Origin: a virus
IMG/VR virus record: IMGVR_UViG_3300027872_000018
Coordinates: 1-34,157 of that record
Strand: one strand, 5' to 3'
DNA length: 34,157 nucleotides
Position 1 is the stretch's first letter. Each line of letters begins with the position of its first letter. The position numbers were made by a program, and so were the translations under genes. The notes under the pieces are model-generated. The model searched no databases, was not told where the DNA came from, and saw only the letters and a program-made list of their open reading frames with translations. This document shows, piece by piece, positions 13,592 to 20,817 of this stretch.

Positions 13592-14747
13592 AGCTACCCA
13601 ACAGGGCGCGCAGCAAAATCCAAAACTGGATCCCGCGCAAAAACCCAATGCTGAAGAGTACGTCAATCCGCGTGACGCGATCCTGGACTCGATGGAAGAG
13701 AAGATCGACGCATCACGTCAGCAAGACGTGAGCCAATACAACGCAGAGCTGCGCGGTGAGCTGGAGCGAGAAGGCGAAATGCCCGTTGCTCCAGATCCGA
13801 AGGTTCCAACGGACGCTGGTGGAGCGGCAAGCGTACAGCCGATGCACGAGCCATCCCCGGAACCTGGCGCAGCTCCTCAACAATCCGATGACTTGGCCGA
13901 GCACATCGTGATGCACGAAGGTCAACCGATGTTCAAGGCCAAGGTCGACGGGCAGGACATGCTCATACCGCTTGACCGAGCCCGTCAGCAGATTCAAAAG
14001 CACGAAGCAGCCGAGCTACGACTGCAGAATGCCGCGAATATGCAACGTCAACTTGAGACGCGCGAAGCTGCGCTACAGCAGAACGAAGCTGCGCTTCAGA
14101 CTCGCATGACTCAACTGACGCAAGCGCCACCATCCGCAGGTACTACGGACGTGGACGATCCCGAAGCTCTCCTCGGAGAAGCTAAGGAACTCGTGTCGTC
14201 GCTCTTCACTCAAGACGAGGACACGGCAGCTCTTAATTTGGCGAAACTGCTCTCGAAATCACGGGCACCGACAGCGCAAGCGTCGGCCCCAGTCATCGAT
14301 GAAGCACAGCTCGTCGCTAGAGCGGCAACCGTCGCCGTTGCACAGATGACCAAGCAGCAGATCGAAGAGGACGCGAAAACTGGATTCAAGCAATTCAGGG
14401 AAGACTATCCCGACATCATGCGCGACCGGAATCTCTATGCAATGGCAGATGCCATGACCGATGAAATCGCGGCGGAAAATCCTGATTGGAAACCGTCCGA
14501 GGTCATGGTCGAATCGGGCAACCGTGTACGGAAATGGGTTGGAGAAATGAAGGGTGATGAGCCCGCAGATCCCAATCCGAAACCGAAGGTTACGCTCGAA
14601 GATCGTCAACAACGCAAGGAGAATCTAGTCCCGATCCCAGCCGCAGGTTCGGCGCAGCAACAAGAGCTGCACGAAGATGATGATCAAGCGGAAACACCGG
14701 CAGACATAATTGCCGGGATCCGTGACGGTCGGGGTCAACCGACTTAA
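13584..14747 (+). CDS. Scaffolding/internal head protein, 387 aa
   Basis: The protein is highly charged, Gln/Ala/Glu-rich and without a globular signature. A disordered N-terminus with Pro/Gln stretches is followed by a short ordered element (DLAEHIVMHEGQPMFKAKVD, about 103-122) and then a long coiled coil (about 140-180, QNAANMQRQLETREAALQQN). A helical region (about 265-325) and a charged tail follow. Position directly before the major capsid gene and this composition fit a scaffold. GAGG lies about 9 nt before the ATG. Confidence 0.8.
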   Translation: MAEATQQGAQQNPKLDPAQKPNAEEYVNPRDAILDSMEEKIDASRQQDVSQYNAELRGELEREGEMPVAPDPKVPTDAGGAASVQPMHEPSPEPGAAPQQSDDLAEHIVMHEGQPMFKAKVDGQDMLIPLDRARQQIQKHEAAELRLQNAANMQRQLETREAALQQNEAALQTRMTQLTQAPPSAGTTDVDDPEALLGEAKELVSSLFTQDEDTAALNLAKLLSKSRAPTAQASAPVIDEAQLVARAATVAVAQMTKQQIEEDAKTGFKQFREDYPDIMRDRNLYAMADAMTDEIAAENPDWKPSEVMVESGNRVRKWVGEMKGDEPADPNPKPKVTLEDRQQRKENLVPIPAAGSAQQQELHEDDDQAETPADIIAGIRDGRGQPT

Positions 14748-14779
14748 GGTTCTCGTTAGGTATCTAAGGAGGTACATCA

Positions 14780-15703
14780 ATGGCAGGCCAAGTTTGGCAA
14801 ACCAACGCACTCGGGGGATTTATGTTCTCCGTGAATCTGAGCCGCAAGCTCAGAACTGCGCTGCAGCCGATGGTGCGCTTTCGTCAGTTCTGTGATGCAC
14901 GCGAGGCGTTTGGCCTCGGCAAAGGTGACCAGTTCAACTGGAACGTCTACAGCGATGTAGCCGTGCAAGGTGGACAGCTCGCTGAAACGGCAACGATGCC
15001 GGAGTCGAACTACACGATCACGCAAGCAACACTGACCATCACGGAATTTGGCAACAGTGTTCCATACACGAAAAAGCTGGATGATCTCTCAGAGCATCCA
15101 GTGACCGAGGTGATCCACAAGGTGCTGAAGAACGATGCACGCAAAGTGCTCGACTCTTCGGCCAATGCGCAATTTGAACTGACGCCCATTCGCGTCGTCG
15201 GAGACTCGGCAACGACAATCTCCGTGACAGAGAACGGTATCCCTTCAGGCGCACCGGCCCAGGAGTTTCTCACTCAGCACGGCAAGTTGATCGCAGACGA
15301 GATGGCGGAACGAGACATCCCCACCTTCGATGGCAACAACTACATGGCCATCGCTCGTCCCTCGACGCTGCGCGCACTCAAAGACGAGCTGGAAGCAATT
15401 CACCAGTTCGTATCGGAAGGGTGGTATGTGATCATGAACGGCGAGAAGGGCCGTTATGAAGGCATCCGCTACACCGAACAAACGAACATCGCTGACGAAG
15501 GTTGGACGAATAGCGATGGCATCTTTTTCTTCGGAGCAGACACCGTCGTCGAAGCGTTTGCAATCCCCGAAGAAATTCGTGGCAAAATCCCGACTGACTT
15601 CGGTCGGTCGCGGGGTATCGCATGGTACGCAGAGCTGGGTTATGGACTAGTCCACACCCTGGCTGCGGAAGCGCGGATCCTGAAGTGGGACTCAACAGAG
15701 TAA
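14780..15703 (+). CDS. Major capsid protein, N4-gp56-like HK97 fold, 307 aa
   Basis: The shell-forming protein. The sequence has the pattern of the N4-gp56-type major capsid family: an N-terminal arm (LSRKLRTALQPMVRFRQFCD), the extended loop region (QLAETATMPESNYTITQATL), the conserved YTKKLDDLSEHPVTEVI helix, and the A-domain part (NYMAIARPSTLRALKDEL). The C-terminal strand is GLVHTLAAEARILKWDS. It is shorter than N4's own coat protein. The ribosome site is very strong (AAGGAGG), fitting high expression, and the gene follows the scaffold. Confidence 0.9.
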   Translation: MAGQVWQTNALGGFMFSVNLSRKLRTALQPMVRFRQFCDAREAFGLGKGDQFNWNVYSDVAVQGGQLAETATMPESNYTITQATLTITEFGNSVPYTKKLDDLSEHPVTEVIHKVLKNDARKVLDSSANAQFELTPIRVVGDSATTISVTENGIPSGAPAQEFLTQHGKLIADEMAERDIPTFDGNNYMAIARPSTLRALKDELEAIHQFVSEGWYVIMNGEKGRYEGIRYTEQTNIADEGWTNSDGIFFFGADTVVEAFAIPEEIRGKIPTDFGRSRGIAWYAELGYGLVHTLAAEARILKWDSTE

Positions 15704-15713
15704 GGAGGACGTT

Positions 15714-16112
15714 ATGCCTGGACAATTCTACGACAACGCACTCCAAACTCAGCACGACGATGCGGCATCAGTGTATTCTGGCGCTGCGGATCTCATCGTG
15801 CTCAACGGTCCTGCGGGACGTGCTGGTCGTGTCCTGGATCTGACACTCCAAGTCACGACTGCTTTCACGATAGGGCTCAACCTGGTAGATATCGGTGAGG
15901 ACTCCGGCGACGTTGACGCGCAGCTGGCGAACTTCACGCAGCAGTTCACGGGTAGTTCTATCGGCGACACTCTGGCACCGACTCGGGACAATTCAGTAGT
16001 TGCACTCGAAGATGGTGTCGACATCGCTGCCGATGTAGTGACGGATCTCATCACTGACGGTGGCTGTACCGCTGGTGCTGCGGACACCCGTCTGCTCATC
16101 GCCTGGTTCTAA
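15714..16112 (+). CDS. Probable capsid decoration/head protein, 132 aa
   Basis: The product is beta-rich and low in charge (SGAADLIVLNGPAGRAGRVLDLTLQVTTAFTIGLNLVDI), with a Cys near the end and a hydrophobic C-terminus (LLIAWF). No family is recognised. It follows the major capsid gene with its own strong ribosome site (AAGGAGG), which suggests a stoichiometric structural protein such as a cement or decoration protein. Confidence 0.6.
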   Translation: MPGQFYDNALQTQHDDAASVYSGAADLIVLNGPAGRAGRVLDLTLQVTTAFTIGLNLVDIGEDSGDVDAQLANFTQQFTGSSIGDTLAPTRDNSVVALEDGVDIAADVVTDLITDGGCTAGAADTRLLIAWF

Positions 16113-16122
16113 GGAGGTAACC

Positions 16123-16419
16123 ATGCCATCGGATGTTAGAGGCGGCGGCGACTTGGGTTACGGAGCTGGCGTAGGTGCCGGTTACGAAGCACCCGAGAGA
16201 ACCGCGAACACGATCCGAGGTTCCTTCATGCGAATGGAATCATCGGGTGTCGAGTTTGGACTCTCTGCTCATAGCGAGTTCGACCCGGAGAACCCGGTGT
16301 TTCCGCAGTACAACAATGCAAGGAACCCACTCAACGGCAACTCACGAGAGACGCCGAATCCCTACTATGACTCGAAGTACGGAGTCACGGAGAAGGGCCA
16401 CAGTTTCGACGTCTTTTGA
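16123..16419 (+). CDS. Hypothetical virion protein, 98 aa
   Basis: ATG at 16123 is chosen because AAGGAGG lies 6 nt upstream; the frame is open earlier but without a ribosome site. The N-terminus is Gly-rich (RGGGDLGYGAGVGAGYEAP) and the C-terminus is Asn/Pro/Tyr-rich (FPQYNNARNPLNG, NPYYDSKYG), so it is largely flexible. The strong ribosome site and location among capsid genes suggest a structural component. No family is recognised. Confidence 0.6.
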   Translation: MPSDVRGGGDLGYGAGVGAGYEAPERTANTIRGSFMRMESSGVEFGLSAHSEFDPENPVFPQYNNARNPLNGNSRETPNPYYDSKYGVTEKGHSFDVF

Positions 16420-16428
16420 CGTTGGAAA

Positions 16429-16460
16429 CCAGCCAAGGGGGCTCTTGCCCCCTCGGTTGG
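16429..16460 (+). terminator. Strong stem-loop downstream of the capsid genes (partial terminator or processing site)
   Basis: The outer arms CCAGCC (16429-16434) and GGTTGG (16455-16460) pair, with one G-T. After a 2x2 internal loop, GGGGGC (16437-16442) and GCCCCC (16447-16452) pair around a TCTT loop. No T-run follows (ACTGTTAGG), so full termination is unlikely. It may attenuate downstream genes or stabilise the capsid mRNA. Confidence 0.5.
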
Positions 16461-16477
16461 ACTGTTAGGAGGAGATC

Positions 16478-16834
16478 ATGGGGAAACCCAGATACGACTA
16501 CCAGAATGAGCGTCTTGCTCGTCCGATGGATACGCTCGATAGCGATGCGATCCTCGATGGCCCAGCGACGTTCAGCGAGGAGTTCGCGGAGTACGCATGC
16601 GAGTGCGAAGGGATCTCGGGTATGAAGTACATCGACACCGAGTTCGACAATTTCGTGATGGACGAGACCGAGATGCCCCGCAGTGCGATGGGTGAGCGTC
16701 CGTACAAGCCGGGTGTCGCAGACAACCCGCACAACGAGCGCTTCGGCGCAACGACGCCACCGAATCACTCCGGCGTCGACAACCCTGCGCCAGTGGATAC
16801 GAAGAAGTTCCTGTATCCCCAACGGCGCTATTGA
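16478..16834 (+). CDS. Hypothetical head protein, 118 aa
   Basis: Starts MGKPRYDYQNERLARP with TTAGGAGG as a strong ribosome site. The protein is acidic in the middle, with two close Cys (YACECEG). It is Pro/Asn-rich at the C-terminus (ATTPPNHSGVDNPAPVDTKK), probably extended. No family is recognised. It follows the stem-loop and sits among small head genes, so a minor structural or head-completion role is plausible. Confidence 0.6.
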   Translation: MGKPRYDYQNERLARPMDTLDSDAILDGPATFSEEFAEYACECEGISGMKYIDTEFDNFVMDETEMPRSAMGERPYKPGVADNPHNERFGATTPPNHSGVDNPAPVDTKKFLYPQRRY

Positions 16835-16845
16835 GGAAGACGACC

Positions 16846-17055
16846 ATGGCCGAGAACGAAGAAGGCACAGTGACTGAGGATCCGACTCCAGATACGGAAG
16901 CAGCGGGTCCAGATCTGCAAGCGGAAGCAGCCCCCGAGCCCGAGCCAACACCGGCACCTGGTGTCCCGCCGGAAGACTTCGTGAGCGTTCGTGGTCTCTC
17001 TGGACGCGCCAGGCGAATGCGCAGGAGTGACTACGACAAGATGAAGGGGGCCTAG
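16846..17055 (+). CDS. Small protein with acidic/Pro-rich N-terminus and basic C-terminus, 69 aa
   Basis: ATG 16846 follows GAGGAAG at a good distance. Residues 1-44 are Glu/Pro/Ala-rich (PEPEPTPAPGVPPEDF) and disordered. The end SVRGLSGRARRMRRSDYDKMKGA is basic and helical. Such a bipolar layout suits an adapter that binds DNA or an acidic partner. No family is recognised. The next gene starts 1 nt after the stop. Confidence 0.6.
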   Translation: MAENEEGTVTEDPTPDTEAAGPDLQAEAAPEPEPTPAPGVPPEDFVSVRGLSGRARRMRRSDYDKMKGA

Positions 17056-17056
17056 A

Positions 17057-17380
17057 ATGGCTGAGTTCAACCCCGAGCTTCCTTACGCGACGATCCGGCA
17101 CATCAGCGGCAAGGTGCAGTACTCACAGCTCGGCACGGTGTTCACGCGTAAAGGTGTCGAGGTTGGCCCGGATTCCAACTACGAAGCACCGAAAGAGCCC
17201 GAGCCCGAGGAAACGAGCGGCTTGCTCACTCAAGCTGCTAACGAAGAGCAGGCGCAAGAGAACCAACGCTCGGAGACATTGCGACGAGCTGCTGCGAAGT
17301 TGAGCGGTGTACCTCAAGACGTGATCGATGCACGTCGAGAGAACATGGCTGCGCTTCAGGCTGAGGAGAAAGCTGAATGA
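17057..17380 (+). CDS. Hypothetical protein, 107 aa
   Basis: Residues 1-40 look folded (YATIRHISGKVQYSQLGTVF); a Glu/Pro spacer (PKEPEPEETSG) follows, and then a charged helix with many Ala/Glu (NEEQAQENQRSETLRRAAAK). AAGGGGG precedes the ATG. It overlaps the adaptor start by 4 nt. A head-tail connector accessory is possible from its place directly before the adaptor. Confidence 0.6.
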   Translation: MAEFNPELPYATIRHISGKVQYSQLGTVFTRKGVEVGPDSNYEAPKEPEPEETSGLLTQAANEEQAQENQRSETLRRAAAKLSGVPQDVIDARRENMAALQAEEKAE

Positions 17381-18105
17381 GTACGTTCCTGGAGCTGGTT
17401 CAACAGTTGCACACGCAATCAGGTGCAGCAGGTGCAGCACCCACAACGGTCGTTGGTCAGACCGGTGAAGATGGGCGCATGGTGGATTGGATTCAGGAAG
17501 CAGATAACTACATTCAGAACCATTGGCTCAACTGGAAATTCTTGTGGAACCAGGTGTCGCTTTCTACAGCGACGGGTGTTGTTAGTTTGAGTCCACCAAC
17601 GGATCTCAACTTCTGGGACTTCAAGACATTTAAGCTCAACGATCCGAGTGTCGTCGGTGCTATCGACGAGCCACTCGGATTTCTTGAGCACGACTCTGTC
17701 AAGTGGTTGATACGCGATAACAGTCAAGACCAACCTTCGCGTATCATCCTGATGCCTGACAACTCGATTGAATTTGAACCTGTGCCTGATGCGGTTTACA
17801 CCATCAAGGCCGACTACTTTCGAGCGCCCACCTTATTGGCGGCTAATACGGATGTCTCATTGATCCCTGAGACATTTCATCCAGCCATTCTGGGATATGG
17901 CCTGATGCTCTATGCGAACTACGAGAACGCACCGGAGATCATGGCACAAGGTCAGCGAACCTTTGGCCTCTTCATGCCCAGGCTGGAAAACCATCAGTTG
18001 CCGAATCAACGCTTCTCTCGCTACCAGTCGACCGGCAGCTTCTTCGACGTCAGTGCCAGCGGGGATCTCGATTCCGCTGGTGGCTTCGCCGTTGGTAACA
18101 TTTGA
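17377..18105 (+). CDS. Head-tail adaptor (T7 gp11/SU10-adaptor-like), 242 aa
   Basis: Adaptors form the ring under the portal in short-tailed phages. The N-terminus MSTFLELVQQLHTQSG, followed by MVDWIQEADNYIQNHWLNWKFLW, has the pattern of these proteins: a helical start in which paired Trp and Asn surround a long helix. A beta-sandwich part (residues 65-140) and a C-terminal helical hairpin (PETFHPAILGYGLMLYANYENAPE) follow. The flexible tail is Ser/Gly-rich. Its position just before the nozzle gene is the expected one. Confidence 0.75.
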   Translation: MSTFLELVQQLHTQSGAAGAAPTTVVGQTGEDGRMVDWIQEADNYIQNHWLNWKFLWNQVSLSTATGVVSLSPPTDLNFWDFKTFKLNDPSVVGAIDEPLGFLEHDSVKWLIRDNSQDQPSRIILMPDNSIEFEPVPDAVYTIKADYFRAPTLLAANTDVSLIPETFHPAILGYGLMLYANYENAPEIMAQGQRTFGLFMPRLENHQLPNQRFSRYQSTGSFFDVSASGDLDSAGGFAVGNI

Positions 18106-18114
18106 TGATGAGAG

Positions 18115-20817
18115 ATGCCGCAAACAAAAACTCAATACTTTCCGTTCGGCGGTGGACTTGACGTAGTCACGCCCGCGATCTCGGTCAACCCTGGCCGAGC
18201 ACTCGCGATGCAGAACTACGAGCCTTGGTTCAACGGCGGCTATCGTCGGATCCCAGGATTCGAGCGCTTCGATGGCAGACCCAAGCCGAGTGAGCAGACG
18301 TTCCTCGGGATGGAAGTCAATGCCGTCGAGGATCTCGTGCTCGGTACAACGCTGACCGGTGCGCCTTCGGGTGCGACCGGTGTCCTGGTCGGGATCTACG
18401 AGGACGATGGTACTCGCGGTAACGACATGATCGCGCTCACCAAGGTCACCGGCACGTTCCTCATCGGTGATGACCTGGGTGTCAACGTCACCAACGCGGA
18501 CCAACAGCTCAAGATCGATGGAGCTGCGACCGATGCGGATTCGGTCTTGGTCGTAAACGATCCGCTACTCATTGACGAGGGCATCGATGACGCCGATGGC
18601 CTGGTCAATGACACGATTCGCAATGCCTGGGCCGCACTCGCCACGGTGAGCTGGCCGCTCGAAGACTTGGCCGCAGAGGTCACCACCATCAACGAGTGGA
18701 CGCTGCGCGTGCGTGCGCGATTGATTCGCAAAGGTGATGCGGTGTTCCGAGACAACACGGTCTACGCACCTGCACCCGAGAGCGACGATACAGTCACCTA
18801 CAGATTTACGTTTGCACCTGGAGCTGACTCCCAGGTCATCGACTTCACCGAGATAGATGCGGGTATGGGATTCATCACTCGAGAAATCACTCAGCTCGCA
18901 GCAGCAGCCACACCAGCCAACATTAACGCCGAGCTGGTAGTGATGACCCAGGAAGCGTTTGCGCAACTTGGGGATCTGTTTGACGGGCTCTCGTTGGAGA
19001 TTGACAGCATCGACCTGGTTGTCGACTACGACGGTGACGTTGTCATCAAGTCGGATCCGGTGTTGCGTGATGCGGTTGATCAGGACACCGAGGATACGTT
19101 CTTACTCGCAGCGCAGGATGAGTACCGTGGAGACATCGCAGTCGTTCCAGGAAGCGGTGCTGTTCGAGCTGCATGGCAACTTGGGAGTGTGAACTATGCT
19201 ATTCGTGATAACGTCGGCGTCACCGCCGGGATCCTGCACCTTGCCTCTGCTGCCGGTTGGACGACCGCCGGAATCATCCTCGGTGAAACCATTGATTACG
19301 ACACAGGTCTTGCTGCGTTCGATAGTGTCGTGGAAGGAGATACAGTCACTGGATCGGTGACCGGTACTACCGCAACCATTCATCGCATCATCTTGAACGG
19401 TGGGTCCGGGGCATTCGACGGCACGGGATCCGGTTACATCGTTGTCACAGGTGTCGCTGGTCCTGGGTTCAATGGAACAGAGACGTTGGAGTCGCCAGCT
19501 CTCACTGTCATCTGCACATCAACATCGGTCAACACCGCATTCGCATTCTCACCCGGTGGGATCTACGAGTTCGTCAATCACAATTTCTTCGCAGGTTCGG
19601 GATCCTTGCGCGCATACGGTGCCAACGGTGTTGACAATGCATTCGAGATCGATGAGAGCAGCATCGTTTCAGAGATCAAGATGCCACCTGTAGCAGAGCT
19701 GATCGATCCAGATGATGACTTACCCATCGGTGCACCGTTCCTGGTCGAGGAACACAGAAATTTTCTCTTCCTTGCCTTCCCAGGTGGACGCTTCGTGCAG
19801 TCGGTTGTGGGTGAGCCGTTGAACTTCTCCGGCTTCCTCGGTGCAGCCGAGTTCGGAGCTGGTGACGAGGTAACCGGCCTGGAGAGTATCGTCTCCAACG
19901 TGCTCATCATTACCACCGAGCGCGAAGCACGCGGACTCTTCGGCACCACTCCTTCTGACTGGGAACTGCGGCTCATGACAGAGAAGGCCGGTGGGTCTCT
20001 CTACTCGGTTCAAAAGGTCGACACGGTGTACGCGCTCGATGACCTGGGTGTCACCTCGATAGCGCGAACGGATGCCTTCGGTGACTTCGTGGGCTCTACG
20101 ATCTCACAGCTCGTGCAGCCAATCATTGATATTGTGCGCTCGATCTTCACTGACTCCACTGTCGTGCGCAGCAGCAATCAATACCGCATGTACTTCAGTG
20201 ACGCCACTGCGCTCGTCATGTATGTCCCGTTCGTGGGCTCGGCCAACCAGCAGCGCATTGCTTCGGGTGTGCAGACACGCACGAAGGTTGAGTTCGGAGC
20301 GCTTCTCTATCCGTTTGCAGTGAGCCGTATCTGGAACACCGAGGATGAAACCGGTCTAGAAAAAACTTACTTCATCACTGAGGATGCGGGCGACGGCTTT
20401 GGCTTCGTGCTGCAGGATCAGATCGGTGAGAACTTCGACGGTGAGGACATCATCTCGACCGTGCGACTCGTCTTCAACCAGGTTGGCTCACCCACCTATC
20501 GCAAGCGATTCAAGCAAGCCGATCTCGAACTCAACTCCAACAAGCCGTTGACCATCAAGTTCATCACGTCGCTGACCTACGGTGAAGAGGAAGGCACCAT
20601 CGAGGACATCGAGGTCACTGCGGGTGGAGGTTTCTGGGATGTCGACAACTGGGACGAGTTCTTCTGGGACGGCCAGACGATTTCAACAGCGCGAGGTGAT
20701 CTAACAGGCACGGGAGAGAACATTGCATTTGTCTTCTTCCATGAAGGACCGATCTCCAAGCCCTTCACGTTGCAAGGACTCACGTTGCACTACGAACCAC
20801 GGAGGCTTCAGCGCTAA
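18115..20817 (+). CDS. Tail nozzle/stem protein, 900 aa
   Basis: The N-terminus FPFGGGLDVVTPAISVNPG, continuing to NYEPWFNGGYRRIPGFERFDG, is the hallmark start of podovirus nozzle (tail tubular B/stem) proteins. The body is beta-rich with repeated acidic loops. Later stretches around GRFVQSVVGEPLNFSGF, ITTEREARGLFG and YSVQKVDTVYALDDLGVTSI fit the propeller-like platform of this family. The C-terminus (PFTLQGLTLHYEPRR) is also typical. The stop is followed directly by the fibre ATG. Confidence 0.8.
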   Translation: MPQTKTQYFPFGGGLDVVTPAISVNPGRALAMQNYEPWFNGGYRRIPGFERFDGRPKPSEQTFLGMEVNAVEDLVLGTTLTGAPSGATGVLVGIYEDDGTRGNDMIALTKVTGTFLIGDDLGVNVTNADQQLKIDGAATDADSVLVVNDPLLIDEGIDDADGLVNDTIRNAWAALATVSWPLEDLAAEVTTINEWTLRVRARLIRKGDAVFRDNTVYAPAPESDDTVTYRFTFAPGADSQVIDFTEIDAGMGFITREITQLAAAATPANINAELVVMTQEAFAQLGDLFDGLSLEIDSIDLVVDYDGDVVIKSDPVLRDAVDQDTEDTFLLAAQDEYRGDIAVVPGSGAVRAAWQLGSVNYAIRDNVGVTAGILHLASAAGWTTAGIILGETIDYDTGLAAFDSVVEGDTVTGSVTGTTATIHRIILNGGSGAFDGTGSGYIVVTGVAGPGFNGTETLESPALTVICTSTSVNTAFAFSPGGIYEFVNHNFFAGSGSLRAYGANGVDNAFEIDESSIVSEIKMPPVAELIDPDDDLPIGAPFLVEEHRNFLFLAFPGGRFVQSVVGEPLNFSGFLGAAEFGAGDEVTGLESIVSNVLIITTEREARGLFGTTPSDWELRLMTEKAGGSLYSVQKVDTVYALDDLGVTSIARTDAFGDFVGSTISQLVQPIIDIVRSIFTDSTVVRSSNQYRMYFSDATALVMYVPFVGSANQQRIASGVQTRTKVEFGALLYPFAVSRIWNTEDETGLEKTYFITEDAGDGFGFVLQDQIGENFDGEDIISTVRLVFNQVGSPTYRKRFKQADLELNSNKPLTIKFITSLTYGEEEGTIEDIEVTAGGGFWDVDNWDEFFWDGQTISTARGDLTGTGENIAFVFFHEGPISKPFTLQGLTLHYEPRRLQR

